A stretch of DNA of 64,000 bases from Arthrobacter terricola. Lineage in GTDB: Bacteria > Actinomycetota > Actinomycetes > Actinomycetales > Micrococcaceae. Under the pieces are notes generated by a model that was not told the DNA's origin, did not search any database, and saw only the letters and a list, made by a program, of their open reading frames with translations. Made by a program: the position numbers and the translations under genes. Below, in pieces: positions 26,221-35,954 of the stretch (positions within the stretch are counted from its first letter, which is position 1; each line of letters begins with the position of its first letter). The stretch is from positions 1-64,000 of the forward strand of contig NZ_SMRU01000014.1 in NCBI RefSeq assembly GCF_004354015.1. The letters run 5' to 3'.

Positions 26221-26259
26221 AACAAGCAAATGTTGCGATCTAGGACAATGGAGACAAAA

Positions 26260-27222
26260 ATGCGCCTTTTGGTCACGGGATGTGCCGGATTCATCGGAAG
26301 CCACCTGGTACATAGATTGCTTTTTGACGGTCATGACGTAATCGGTATTGATTCTTTCACTGAATACTATTCTCGAGAACTCAAAGAGCGAAATAATTCA
26401 TGGAACATCGGGAACGACTCGTTCACATTTATCGAGGGCGATTTGGCTTCTGTAACCGCTGACGATCTAACTGAGGTAGATGCAATAATTCACTTGGCCG
26501 CACAGCCTGGTGTTCGTGCTTCGTGGGCAAAATTTGACGATTATATTAACGAAAATTTACTTGCAACCCACAGGCTGGCCACCTCGGCAGGACAAGCGGG
26601 CGTAAAGAGGTTTGTCTTTGCAAGCAGTTCTTCAGTTTATGGCGATGCTCATGAGTACCCAACTCAAGAAGATACTGCGACGGTACCGCGGAGCCCTTAT
26701 GGCGTGACCAAGCTTGCAGGGGAAAGCCTTCTCGACGCCCATGCTGCAAACTTCGGACTGGAAGTCTTTGCCCTTCGGTTCTTCACAGTCTACGGGCCGG
26801 GTCAACGGCCGGATATGGCGATTCAACGGCTGATCAGATCTGCAATAGATGGGAATGAATTCCGCTTGTTTGGCGACGGGCATCAGAGACGAGACTTCAC
26901 GTTTGTCGGAGACATTGTCGATGCTTGCGTTCGATCTGTAACTGCTCAGTCCGACGGCGGGATAACCCGCCTCAACATCGGAGGATCTGGAGATATCTCC
27001 ATGAACGATCTGATTTCGTTGGTCGAATCTACCGTCGGTCGTTCGGTCAATTTGTCTCGCCATCCGGCTCAGGTTGGGGACGTTTTCCGGACGGGGGCTG
27101 ACGGGAGGCAGTCGTCTGAAAAACTAGGTTGGAAACCATCCATCCGGATTGAAGAAGGCGTCGAACGCCAGGTGAAATTTGAACTCGAGCCAGCCTATGC
27201 CACTTGGAGGTCGGCATATTGA
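26260..27222 (+). CDS. NAD-dependent sugar-nucleotide epimerase
   Basis: 320 residues of the extended short-chain dehydrogenase family. TGCAGFIGSHL is the NAD loop and YGVTK the catalytic Tyr-Lys pair, with SSSSVYGD before it and RRDFTFVGDIVDA after it. These features match UDP-glucuronate/UDP-glucose 4-epimerases, and Ugd nearby would supply UDP-glucuronate. GGAG six bases before the ATG sets the start. The stop overlaps the next gene's TTG (TTGA). Confidence 0.9.
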   Translation: MRLLVTGCAGFIGSHLVHRLLFDGHDVIGIDSFTEYYSRELKERNNSWNIGNDSFTFIEGDLASVTADDLTEVDAIIHLAAQPGVRASWAKFDDYINENLLATHRLATSAGQAGVKRFVFASSSSVYGDAHEYPTQEDTATVPRSPYGVTKLAGESLLDAHAANFGLEVFALRFFTVYGPGQRPDMAIQRLIRSAIDGNEFRLFGDGHQRRDFTFVGDIVDACVRSVTAQSDGGITRLNIGGSGDISMNDLISLVESTVGRSVNLSRHPAQVGDVFRTGADGRQSSEKLGWKPSIRIEEGVERQVKFELEPAYATWRSAY

Positions 27223-27755
27223 GTACAAACCGAATTTCGCCCGAGCTTCGGGCACTGCGACTTGCTTTCGGACACCTTATGGCCGCGTTCCTTCTTCCTC
27301 CGTACTCGATGAGGCGGGTAAGGGCAATGTGTTTTAGATTGGGCGGTGCGAAAATCGCCTTGGGCTCCGAGATATGCGGGGGAACGCGCATGACGGGAAG
27401 CACTGTCCACATCGGGAAAGGCTCATTCATCGGTGCCGACGTACTGATCGAAGCCAATACTTCGGCAGAAGTTCGCGTTGGTGAGAACGTCGCCATCGGC
27501 CCCAGGACAACAATATTGACCAGCACCCATGAAATTGGTGAGCATAAGAAGCGCGCCGGGAATGCGGTGGCCAGGTCGGTGAGCATCGGGGACGGCGCAT
27601 GGATCGGAGCTAACGCAACCATCTTGCCGGGAATATCGATCGGCAGCGGTGCTGTCGTGGCTGCCGGCACCGTCGTTCATAAAGATGTCCCTGGCTCGGT
27701 AGTAGTGGGCGGACAGCCCGTGCGACTAATACGCAACCTGAGCGTCACGTCTTGA
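27219..27755 (+). CDS. hexapeptide-repeat acetyltransferase
   Basis: 178 residues. Left-handed beta-helix repeats (IGKGSFIGADVLIEA, VGENVAIGPRTTILTSTHEIG, IGDGAWIGANATILPGISIGSGAVVAAGTVV) with the His of STHEIG as probable catalytic base. It likely O-acetylates a sugar of the repeat unit. The TTG start overlaps the epimerase stop, with GGAGG eight bases upstream; the stop overlaps the flippase TTG in the same way. Confidence 0.88.
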   Translation: MSTNRISPELRALRLAFGHLMAAFLLPPYSMRRVRAMCFRLGGAKIALGSEICGGTRMTGSTVHIGKGSFIGADVLIEANTSAEVRVGENVAIGPRTTILTSTHEIGEHKKRAGNAVARSVSIGDGAWIGANATILPGISIGSGAVVAAGTVVHKDVPGSVVVGGQPVRLIRNLSVTS

Positions 27756-29248
27756 GCAACATCGGACTGAGGAACCGTTCGGAACTACGGAGACGTCCGG
27801 AGAGGTCGGTGTCTGCCTCGAGGGCGGGGTCCGTTACCACCATCCTCACACTCGTTAATGTAATTTTGGGATTCGTATTTCAGAGTGCCATAGCCGCCAC
27901 CCTCGGACTCTCGGGCGCGTCCGACAACTTCCAACTTGCTTGGAGTATTGTCACTTTTGGAACCATTATCTTCTTCACTCTGGTGCCAATATTGCTGGTC
28001 CCGCGGATGGAGAACCCCGAGACCAGGGAAGTGAGCATTGGGGACTGGCCGAAGTTTGCAATTCTAGGTGCTCTGCTCACTATTGCCCAGCTCGTTGCTG
28101 CGGAATTGTCCTCACCCCAGCTTGGAGACATCTTACGTTGGTCTGCTCTCAGTCACTTGTTTGCGTCGACTACGGCTGTTCCTTTAGCTGTCGCCTATAT
28201 TAGGAAGCGCTTCGTCGTTGCCGGGATTGGCCCGGCTATAAACGGAGCTGCACTTTTAGTTTCATTTGTGACCATTGGTGCGGGCGGAAATCCTTCAGCA
28301 ATTGGCGCATGTCTCGCTTTTGGCTACCTGGCCCAAATGCTCTTTGTCGGTTTCTTTGGACTATATCGAAGCGCACCTCTCCGGCAGTCCGGACAAGTTC
28401 CCATTCGCCTGTTCATTTTTCTTGTTGCATTCACCCTACTCTCAAAGTTCCAGCCACTTCTTGAGAGATTTCTCTCGGTTGGAGGCCCAACCGGATCCAC
28501 CGCCACATTGGGTTTTGGGCAGAAGCTTGCCCAGGGTCTCCTTCTTTTCGCTGCTTTCGGTCTTGCGCTCACGGCAAATGCCACCCTCGCCCGCAAAGTG
28601 AAATCGGGCGATTTCGACGGTGCGGCCGACTTGATGGCTAAGACGCTAGTAACCACATTCGTGTTTTCATGCGTCATCTTACTGGCAGCAATCCCATCAC
28701 GGGATCTTGCGATTCAGATTCTCTTTGTCAGAGGAGAATTCAGCACTTCAGATGCGCATGATGTTTCTGATGTTCTTTTAGCCCAGTTTCCGTGGGTGAT
28801 TGCATGCGCCCTTACTGGTGCCCTTACATCGTATCTATACATTGAGCGGAACTATCTTCGTGTGGCAACAGCTGCAGTAATTGGGCTAGTGGTCACATAC
28901 GGAGTTTCGCATGTTCTACAAGGCGATTTTCCGGTGCTTGCCGTTCCGCTCGCGAGTAGTGCGGGGTCTGTGGTGACGCTCCTTTGGGTTTCCTGGCTGG
29001 TAATCAGGTCCACAATCTGGCCTTTGTTAAAGGCCAAACTTGGGGATTACCGAGAAACCTTGTACTTTTCCGGCATTGTAACGACGGCGTCATTCATTGC
29101 CGCCGTTGTGTTTCGATCGGTCTCTGGGCCCGGCTCGTGGTTTGTTAACCTCGGGCTGACGTTAATTTTGATTCTGTTTCTACTGTGCCTGCGTCTGCTT
29201 CGACCTTTGTGGGCGCAGTGTCGTGCGGCAGTTGGGGGGAAGCTGTGA
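27752..29248 (+). CDS. MurJ-like polysaccharide flippase
   Basis: 498 residues with about 13-14 membrane helices of the MurJ/MVF branch of the MOP superfamily. FGQKLAQGLLLFAAFGLALTANA and FVRGEFSTSDA are typical of MurJ-like exporters. It would move the finished lipid-linked repeat unit across the membrane, taking the Wzx role. The TTG start overlaps the acetyltransferase stop and its stop overlaps the next GTG. Confidence 0.87.
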   Translation: MSNIGLRNRSELRRRPERSVSASRAGSVTTILTLVNVILGFVFQSAIAATLGLSGASDNFQLAWSIVTFGTIIFFTLVPILLVPRMENPETREVSIGDWPKFAILGALLTIAQLVAAELSSPQLGDILRWSALSHLFASTTAVPLAVAYIRKRFVVAGIGPAINGAALLVSFVTIGAGGNPSAIGACLAFGYLAQMLFVGFFGLYRSAPLRQSGQVPIRLFIFLVAFTLLSKFQPLLERFLSVGGPTGSTATLGFGQKLAQGLLLFAAFGLALTANATLARKVKSGDFDGAADLMAKTLVTTFVFSCVILLAAIPSRDLAIQILFVRGEFSTSDAHDVSDVLLAQFPWVIACALTGALTSYLYIERNYLRVATAAVIGLVVTYGVSHVLQGDFPVLAVPLASSAGSVVTLLWVSWLVIRSTIWPLLKAKLGDYRETLYFSGIVTTASFIAAVVFRSVSGPGSWFVNLGLTLILILFLLCLRLLRPLWAQCRAAVGGKL

Positions 29249-30249
29249 AACAGCAGAAGGTTGTGGCACTGACACTCGGCTCGCGAGGCGCAGCAAGTAG
29301 CCGCATCCGGGCACACATTCCCTTGGACCATTTGGAGTCGGGTGGATTGAGTGTTACTAGAGTTATTGCCTCCTCGAAGTTCTGGCCGCTGAGGTTGTTT
29401 TTCTCGATTCTTCTAATTCGGCCGGATGTAGTATTTGTTCAGAAGGTCATGCCACCACGTTGGTTCCTGGTCTTGTCGCGGCGAATGTGTTCTCGCATGG
29501 TATTTGACTTGGACGATGCAATTTATCTCGGATACCCCGGCGCGTCGCCGCGCGAGGTTAAGAAGATTGATTCGCGTGTGCGCGGTGGGTTAGTTTTTTT
29601 CGACCTTGTACTGACTTCTAATGAACTCATTCGTGAAGACCTCGGACTTGGCATGGATCCGAGATGCATTGTCTATCCGGGACCAAGTCCTGATGCCGCT
29701 TTCACCGGCGTGCAGGGCGACTTGAAGGAAAAGGTTGTCTTATGGCTTGGCAGTCCGTCAACGATCTCAAATGTGGAGTCGATACTTCCCGGGGTCGTAG
29801 AACAGCTCCCTGATGTAAGGATTCTGATTGTGGGGTCCCCTAATGACGGACCCCAATTGGGATCAATCCGTAGGCAACGCTGGACGACTGAAGTCGAGTC
29901 AAAGGCCTTGCGATGCTCGTGGTCGGGCTTGATGCCGCTCCAGGTTTCGGCCTGGAATCAACGTAAAGCTGGGTACAAGATCCTAGAGTATCTTTCTTAC
30001 GGCGTCGTTCCCGTGGTTCAGGATTCACCGATTGTCAGGACGCTGCTCGGTCGCCGCACATCCGAGCTGTGCGAGCTTGTCTCTGGGGACACCCCGCAGG
30101 ATTGGGCCGCTGCCATACAGCGATCGCTCGATCGCACAACCGACCAGACATGGATTGAAGGTCGGGACGCTGTTTTCGAGACCTGGAGCAGCGTCGGCTT
30201 TTCAAGATTGATTATCAGTGCAAAGTCATCGGGGGGATCTTTTGAGTAA
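29245..30249 (+). CDS. glycosyltransferase-like protein
   Basis: 334 residues. SRGAASSRIRAHIPLDHL at the start, VFDLDDAIYLGYPG in the middle and AGYKILEYLSYGVVPVV near the end resemble GT4-type enzymes that act on envelope glycans. The usual E-x7-E motif is not clear. It starts at GTG overlapping the flippase stop, with GGGGGGAAG upstream. A longer open frame inside the flippase gene is not used. Confidence 0.75.
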   Translation: MKQQKVVALTLGSRGAASSRIRAHIPLDHLESGGLSVTRVIASSKFWPLRLFFSILLIRPDVVFVQKVMPPRWFLVLSRRMCSRMVFDLDDAIYLGYPGASPREVKKIDSRVRGGLVFFDLVLTSNELIREDLGLGMDPRCIVYPGPSPDAAFTGVQGDLKEKVVLWLGSPSTISNVESILPGVVEQLPDVRILIVGSPNDGPQLGSIRRQRWTTEVESKALRCSWSGLMPLQVSAWNQRKAGYKILEYLSYGVVPVVQDSPIVRTLLGRRTSELCELVSGDTPQDWAAAIQRSLDRTTDQTWIEGRDAVFETWSSVGFSRLIISAKSSGGSFE

Positions 30250-31396
30250 GTCAGTAGTTATGGTGTCATCCCAGTACCCGCCGGTTTATGGAGGCGCTGG
30301 TCAACAAGCGCAACTTCTTAGTAACGTGCTTGTCAGTCGTGGTTGGAAAGTCACCGTAGTGACGCTTGACCAAGAGGGAATAGGCAGCACAGTCCATGGT
30401 GGACTCCGCGTCGTTCGAGTGCTCAGAGGCATTGCCGGCGCCGGAAAGACGAGTCGTGCGCTAACCACGGTCGTGTTAGGTCTGACCGCGGCCTGGCTAG
30501 TCTTGAGCAGCCGGCCGTCCGCAGTACACATCCACGGGGCCTATTGGTGGAGCCTTCCCCCTGTGATCGCTGGGCGTGTGGCATCTGCCACCTCGGTCGT
30601 GAAAATCACGAGGGACGGCGAGGACGATCCTGGCACCGTGTTTGGGCGCAAGGTGTTTGGAGCTGTGCCCTTGGGATGGCTGTATGGTCTGTCGCTCAAA
30701 TTGTGCGATTTTGTGGTTGTGCTGAGCGCGGAGGCTTACAACAAGTCGACCGGGCTCGTCGCCTCGGATCGTCTGAGGTTGATTCGAAACGGCGTGGACC
30801 TCACGGCTTTAGCCAGAACCCCAGACCGTCGAGAAGCGGCGCGCAAAGCACTTGACGTGAAAGCGGGTGCCAGAGTCACAACCTTCGTTGGCTACTTAGT
30901 GGAACACAAGGGAGTGCTCGATCTTCTCGCTGCTTGGAAACTGCGGGAGTTGTCAAACAACAGTGAACTCTGGCTCGTTGGCCCCTATGAAGGCTTTTAC
31001 CGGGAACTGACTTCAAATGCGATCGATGAAATTCGGAGAATGCAGGACGCTGGTTACAAGATCCGTTTGTTCGGACAAGTAGGCAAGGACGAAATGCCGG
31101 AAATTTATTGGGCGAGCGATGTATTCACATTGCCAAGCTACAAGGAGGGAATGCCGAATAGCCTGGCTGAGGCGATAGCCGCCGGCTGCACGATCGTGGG
31201 AACTGCTATACCAGGCATTACGGATATCGCCAGTTTTGCTTCCTCAATCCTCGTGAAACCTGGCGATATCGCAGCCTTGGCAGAGGCTTTGGACTCAGCG
31301 GAAGCTTCCGCGGACGTTGAGATGCCCGAAACGTCAAGCATGGGGATCGATGCTACCGCGAGTAAGATCGAAGAACTTTATGCTAAAAAGATTTAA
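30242..31396 (+). CDS. GT4 glycosyltransferase
   Basis: 384 residues. YPPVYGGAGQQAQLLSNVL forms the N-terminal acceptor side, and PSYKEGMPNSLAEAIAAG carries the E-x7-E motif of GT4 retaining transferases. The start TTG at 30242 overlaps the end of the previous gene and is preceded by GGGGGGATCT. It is one of four transferases in the locus, each probably adding one sugar of the repeat unit. Confidence 0.88.
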   Translation: MSKSVVMVSSQYPPVYGGAGQQAQLLSNVLVSRGWKVTVVTLDQEGIGSTVHGGLRVVRVLRGIAGAGKTSRALTTVVLGLTAAWLVLSSRPSAVHIHGAYWWSLPPVIAGRVASATSVVKITRDGEDDPGTVFGRKVFGAVPLGWLYGLSLKLCDFVVVLSAEAYNKSTGLVASDRLRLIRNGVDLTALARTPDRREAARKALDVKAGARVTTFVGYLVEHKGVLDLLAAWKLRELSNNSELWLVGPYEGFYRELTSNAIDEIRRMQDAGYKIRLFGQVGKDEMPEIYWASDVFTLPSYKEGMPNSLAEAIAAGCTIVGTAIPGITDIASFASSILVKPGDIAALAEALDSAEASADVEMPETSSMGIDATASKIEELYAKKI

Positions 31397-32789
31397 CATA
31401 AAGTTTATTGGATCGCTAGCTGCTATCGGTTTGTCCTTAGGCTTTCCCATAGTCGCTGGTCCGACCCAGGCGACTGTGAGTTTCGCTGTTCTTTTGGCGA
31501 CTTGCGGGTTTTGCATATTCCGACTTCGCTCATCTGCGGGCCGTGCTCTTGAAGGTTCATCTGCGCTGGTAGTACTGCTGATTGCTGCCATCTATGCAAT
31601 TGGTCTAGTCGATCGACCAGGCCCGGTATTCGGCATAAATCCGACAGGGGAGGATTACCAGCTCACGGCAATTGGACTTGTCAGTCTGCTGGCGGGCGCC
31701 CTTATAACGACCACGTTCCGCCGTCAGCTATCCGCACGGTCCCACGCCCCGGCAGCGTTTCCGCGCGTGGCCTTTGGACGAGACCATCGGCTGGTTGTCA
31801 TAGCTATTCTTGCAATGGCCGCCGCCCTACTCAATTATGCAACCGGCGGGATTCCTATACTATCCGATGACGTCGACGGCAGCAGATTTGCCGGTAATTA
31901 CGGAATTCTCGGACGTTTTTGGCCACTCATTCTTCCAATTCTGCAAGTTGTGGTCATAGTTGCCTCTACTCGAATCCTTGCTCGAAATTCTGGTCGGCGG
32001 TGGCTCTTCCTTGGATTGCTGGCTCTTCTTTTTCTCCTTCTCAGCGGCGGAAGGTCTCTCTTCGTTATTCCTCTCATTGCGATTGGTCTCCTCACGGTCG
32101 ATTTTCTCCGGCCGCGCTTCAGGACGATTCTCCTGTCTGCAATAGGAGGCTTCGCGATCATTGGCGCATTCGGCTACGCCCGCACGCTCGGGTCAAGCGG
32201 AAGCCAGGCGAGTATCTCGTATCTTGGAACGAGAGAGCAAGATTCGTGGTTTGGTGCACTAGATATCTCGCTACAAACGGGCCCCCGTGTCATGTCGGCG
32301 GCCCGAGAGGTTATCCACGACAATTTCCTCTCGGGGCAGTTTTTCTGGGCGGATCTTCAGAATTTTCTCGGACTTCAAGTCAGCCCTTCAGATCGGCTAG
32401 TAACCGTGCTACTCGACCGGCAGCCGGACCAAGTCGGCGGTCTGCCTCCCACGATCTTCGGTGGACTTTATCTTGATTGGGGAATGTTCGGAGTTATTTT
32501 AGGGGCGTTCGTCATCGGAGGTCTTCTCGAATTTTTCCGGGCACGCGGTCTTGCAAAACTGAATCTGCCGAATATCGTTTGGTCCTATTATTTTCTGGCA
32601 TATATACTCATGTCCGTATACAGCTATGTCGGTGCAAAGCCGAACCTGTTGTTTGCAGCTGTAGTTTGCCTTTTCGCCTTTGACAGAGATAAGGGTGTCT
32701 TCAGTGAGAATTCTAATGGTTTCAAAGTTTCGAGAGTTCCAGGGCGGGGTGGAGGCGCACCTACGGGATTTGATGGGCGGCCTAACTGA
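31380..32789 (+). CDS. O-antigen/capsule polymerase-like membrane protein
   Basis: 469 residues with about 11-12 membrane helices and a large extracytoplasmic loop (from about TLGSSGSQASISYLG to DQVGGLPPTIFGGLYLDWG). The loop near the C-terminus followed by helices is typical of Wzy-type polymerases (oligosaccharide repeat unit polymerase family). These proteins diverge strongly, so the call rests on topology and on its place between glycosyltransferases. The ATG lies inside the end of the preceding gene. Its last 86 bases overlap the next gene. Confidence 0.78.
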   Translation: MLKRFNIKFIGSLAAIGLSLGFPIVAGPTQATVSFAVLLATCGFCIFRLRSSAGRALEGSSALVVLLIAAIYAIGLVDRPGPVFGINPTGEDYQLTAIGLVSLLAGALITTTFRRQLSARSHAPAAFPRVAFGRDHRLVVIAILAMAAALLNYATGGIPILSDDVDGSRFAGNYGILGRFWPLILPILQVVVIVASTRILARNSGRRWLFLGLLALLFLLLSGGRSLFVIPLIAIGLLTVDFLRPRFRTILLSAIGGFAIIGAFGYARTLGSSGSQASISYLGTREQDSWFGALDISLQTGPRVMSAAREVIHDNFLSGQFFWADLQNFLGLQVSPSDRLVTVLLDRQPDQVGGLPPTIFGGLYLDWGMFGVILGAFVIGGLLEFFRARGLAKLNLPNIVWSYYFLAYILMSVYSYVGAKPNLLFAAVVCLFAFDRDKGVFSENSNGFKVSRVPGRGGGAPTGFDGRPN

Positions 32790-33927
32790 GCTAGGACATC
32801 AGGTCGAACTTTTCAGTTCGGAAGACGTCCCCGGGAACGGAGGGTTCAGCACCGAAGCTGGCGGTTTTGGTTCAAAGGCTCGTTCTGTCGCGTCATTATT
32901 CTGGAATTCATCAGCTCGCAAGTCCTTAGCTAAAGCCATCGAAGGTTTTGAGCCTGACCTTGTTCATTATCACTCCATCTACCACCAGTTGAGTCCTTCC
33001 GTCTTGGGAGTTTCTCGAGTTCCGACCGTAATGACTTTGCATGACTACAAACTGGTTGCGCCGTGCTACTCGTTGTATCGAGACTCACGCATCTGCACTG
33101 ATTGTGTCGGTCTCAGGTTCCCGCTTCCTGCTATTCTCAACCGCTGCGTCAAGCAAAGTGCTGTCGCTTCGGCCGTTTGCTCTTCGGAGCAGGTCTTCTA
33201 CAAGAACCGATACCTCGAGTCGGTCGACCGGTTCATTGTTCCCTCGGCCTATTTGCAAGGGATGCTTATCGAATCTGGCGTTCCGGCAGACCAAATGGCC
33301 GTCGTACCGTGGGGCGTACCTGCCGATAGCTTGAGAGGTGATTCGGCTGAAGCATCGGAACACCAGGACTCACGGTTCTTGCTGTACGCAGGACGTCTCC
33401 ATGAGTCCAAAGGTTTGCGCCATCTCCTGGAAGCCTGGTCGGCTTTGGAGGTCAAGGGCGGTTACCGGCTACTTGTCGTTGGTGGGGGGCCTCTGGAATC
33501 AGAAGTCAAGGCTGCTTCTTCAGCGGATTCAACCATCGAATACATGGGCCTCGTAAATCGGGATCGGTTACTCGATCTGATCGCCATGTCGACGGCTACT
33601 GTGATGCCGTCGATAGTGCCCGAGACGATGGGCCTGGCCGCTTTGGAGAGTCTTGTTCGAGGGATCCCTGTTGTGTTAACCGGAAGTGGTGCGCTTTCGG
33701 AGCTGGCAGGTGCGGGCGTAATTGAGGTGGACCCGGAAACGTTGGTTACTTCGCTCAGAGAGACTTTTTCGAAGATTGTTAGCGATCCGACCTTCTTGCG
33801 CATGCAGCGCTCTGAGCTAGCAAAGCGGGATCTTTCCATGTATACGCAGGCCGCTATGGTGGGTCGCGTTATGGAGGTGTATGAAGCGACCATGCGCTCG
33901 TGCACCAATTCAGCTATAGGTGCATGA
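32704..33927 (+). CDS. GT4 glycosyltransferase
   Basis: 407 residues. VRILMVSKFREFQGGVEAHL opens the acceptor domain. PSIVPETMGLAALESLVRG carries the E-x7-E motif, and YAGRLHESKGLRHLLEAW is the GT4 donor-domain start. CYSLYRDSRICTDCVG is a cysteine pair seen in some of these enzymes. The start is the GTG at 32704 after AAGGGTG; a GTG at 32695 or TTG at 32680 is possible. It overlaps the polymerase gene by 86 bp. Confidence 0.88.
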   Translation: MRILMVSKFREFQGGVEAHLRDLMGGLTELGHQVELFSSEDVPGNGGFSTEAGGFGSKARSVASLFWNSSARKSLAKAIEGFEPDLVHYHSIYHQLSPSVLGVSRVPTVMTLHDYKLVAPCYSLYRDSRICTDCVGLRFPLPAILNRCVKQSAVASAVCSSEQVFYKNRYLESVDRFIVPSAYLQGMLIESGVPADQMAVVPWGVPADSLRGDSAEASEHQDSRFLLYAGRLHESKGLRHLLEAWSALEVKGGYRLLVVGGGPLESEVKAASSADSTIEYMGLVNRDRLLDLIAMSTATVMPSIVPETMGLAALESLVRGIPVVLTGSGALSELAGAGVIEVDPETLVTSLRETFSKIVSDPTFLRMQRSELAKRDLSMYTQAAMVGRVMEVYEATMRSCTNSAIGA

Positions 33928-34109
33928 GGGCGCGGTCTGGCTGTATCAGGATGATCTTTGGGATGGCATTACGGCGCTCGCGTAGTACGACGCAGGCAGT
34001 AAGGATGTCGACCTCGGAACCGCTACAATTGCCCTATCCGCACGAATAGAGCCTTTCTGGTGGCATGCCCTCAGGTGGGACTACGTTCATTCATACAGGG
34101 GGATCTGGC

Positions 34110-35612
34110 TTGGACTTACGCGACTACCTACGCATTGGGCGGCGCAACTGGATATTGCTTGTGGCCTTCATGCTCGCGGGCCTTTTGGGGGGCGGGGCGA
34201 CATCTGTCTTGATTCAGCCCACTTATACCGCAGAGACTCAGCTCTTCGTGGCCATACAAAGTTCCGGGACAGTTCAGGAATTGCAGCAGGGAAACACGTT
34301 CACGCAAGCTCGGGTCCAGTCGTACGTGAAAACCGTCACGACGCCTGTCGTGCTCCAACCAGCGATTGACGCGTTGGGTCTCAACGTCACGGCGGACCAG
34401 CTTGCAAAGAAGGTCAAAGCCAGCACCGACGTCAACACGGTTCTGATTAACATCTCAGTGTCTGATACGTCGGCGGTGCAAGCCGCAGCAACGGCACAGG
34501 CCGTTGCGAATAGCCTTATTAAAGCTATCGACCAGCTGGAGAAGCCAAAGAGTGGTGGCACATCTCCAGTGAGCCTTTCGATCATCACTCCGGCCGAAGC
34601 CCCTGCGGCGCCGTCAGCTCCGAATACAAAATTGAATCTCTTACTCGGTCTCGCCTTGGGCCTCGTTTGCGGCGTCGGGGCCGCCATTCTTCGAACGAAT
34701 CTCGATTTCAGGATTCGCGGCGAAGCTGACCTGCGAAAAGTTACGGACGCGGCCGTGCTTGGCGGGATTGCATTTCAACCCGATGCAGTCCGGAAGCCCC
34801 TCTTGACGCAGTCCGCTCCCCAAAGCCCGCGGGCCGAGTCATATCGTCAGCTACGAACGAATCTGCAATTCGCAAATGTTGCCGGACAAGCCAAGACGGT
34901 ATTGATTACGTCGTCTTTGCCAGGAGAAGGGAAGAGCACCACAGCGACCAACCTTGCTATTGCTCTGTCGCAAGCGGGACAAACTGTGTGCTTGGTTGAC
35001 GCCGATCTCCGTCGTCCTATGGTCGATGACTACCTCGGCTTGGACAGGAACGCCGGTCTCACAACTGCTCTTGTAGGGGCAGCCGACGTGAACGACTTGA
35101 TTCAACCATGGGGGGACAGTGACCTCTATGTGCTGACTTCGGGACAGATTCCTCCTAACCCTAGTGAGCTACTGGGTTCCGATGAGATGAAGAATCTCAT
35201 TACTCGGTTGGAACATGTCTTTGACACGGTGATTGTCGATGCTCCGCCTCTACTCCCCGTTACAGATGCGGCGGTGTTGTCCCAGCACGTTGGGGGAGTT
35301 GTTGTCGTGATCGGCTCTCAGAAGATCAAGCATCATGATCTTCGTAAGGCCTTGGATGCCCTCAAGTTGGTTGACGCCAAGTTGCTTGGTGTGGTGCTCA
35401 ACCGCCTTCCGGTCAAGGGTCCTGACTCGTATGCATACAGCTACTACGGTGGGACTTACGCTTCTGATTCAGCGGGGCCAAAATCTCGCAAGTCGAGTTC
35501 TCCCGCCGGAAAAGCGGCTTCTGCGGAGCAGCCCGACGACTTTGACTTCGTGACGGCCCCAGAAGACGCTAGGCCAGCAAGATCTTTCCCGAGAACTCCG
35601 TTGGAAGGTTAA
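34110..35612 (+). CDS. Wzz/BY-kinase fusion (polysaccharide co-polymerase and tyrosine kinase)
   Basis: 500 residues. An N-terminal Wzz-type domain has two membrane helices (about 12-36 and 178-200). The C-terminal kinase has Walker A SLPGEGKSTTATNLA (about residue 270), Walker A' CLVDADLRRP and Walker B TVIVDAPPLLPVTDAA. The tail has a tyrosine cluster SYAYSYYGGTYAS, the likely phosphorylation site. It controls chain length and export; the phosphatase at 18254-18853 would reverse phosphorylation. TTG 34110 has GGGGGA upstream; ATG 34065 is an alternative adding 15 residues. Confidence 0.92.
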   Translation: MDLRDYLRIGRRNWILLVAFMLAGLLGGGATSVLIQPTYTAETQLFVAIQSSGTVQELQQGNTFTQARVQSYVKTVTTPVVLQPAIDALGLNVTADQLAKKVKASTDVNTVLINISVSDTSAVQAAATAQAVANSLIKAIDQLEKPKSGGTSPVSLSIITPAEAPAAPSAPNTKLNLLLGLALGLVCGVGAAILRTNLDFRIRGEADLRKVTDAAVLGGIAFQPDAVRKPLLTQSAPQSPRAESYRQLRTNLQFANVAGQAKTVLITSSLPGEGKSTTATNLAIALSQAGQTVCLVDADLRRPMVDDYLGLDRNAGLTTALVGAADVNDLIQPWGDSDLYVLTSGQIPPNPSELLGSDEMKNLITRLEHVFDTVIVDAPPLLPVTDAAVLSQHVGGVVVVIGSQKIKHHDLRKALDALKLVDAKLLGVVLNRLPVKGPDSYAYSYYGGTYASDSAGPKSRKSSSPAGKAASAEQPDDFDFVTAPEDARPARSFPRTPLEG

Positions 35613-35652
35613 ATGGTCGCACTGCACAGCACAGGGCTGCGCAGAAGACCGC

Positions 35653-35687
35653 CTGGGGGGCAGCACAGCATCTGTGCTGCCCCCCAG
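35653..35687 (+). terminator. terminator of polysaccharide locus
   Basis: A perfect 16-bp stem (35653-35668 with 35672-35687) with loop CAT begins 40 bp after the BY-kinase stop and is followed by a mixed T-rich stretch. It marks the end of the plus-strand polysaccharide transcript. Confidence 0.85.
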
Positions 35688-35809
35688 CTTCTGTCCTGAC
35701 TTTGCCATATTGGGCCCGTCGGTTTTTCCGGCTCGATGTAAAACTATCGTGGCTCGTTCTTACCTAATCTGAGTCGTGGTCGATACTTATTCAGGGATCT
35801 GGCAGGAAA

Positions 35810-35947
35810 ATGAAAATGGAGGACGCTTTGCCGTACGTAGACATCAACCCATACCGGAAACCAACCCGGAAGCCGCTCAAGGTCGGTGGATTGATCGTCT
35901 TGCTGCTGGCCACGGCAGCCGTTGTCTACCTGGCTCTATCTCGATAG
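35810..35947 (+). CDS. 45-residue membrane protein, hypothetical
   Basis: A very short gene. The polar head KMEDALPYVDINPYRKPTRK is followed by one membrane helix (VGGLIVLLLATAAVVYLAL) and SR-stop. AGGA lies a few bases before the ATG. It is followed after 7 bp by another small open frame. No family is recognised. A position just after the capsule terminator suggests its own promoter. Confidence 0.55.
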   Translation: MKMEDALPYVDINPYRKPTRKPLKVGGLIVLLLATAAVVYLALSR

Positions 35948-35954
35948 GCCTACA

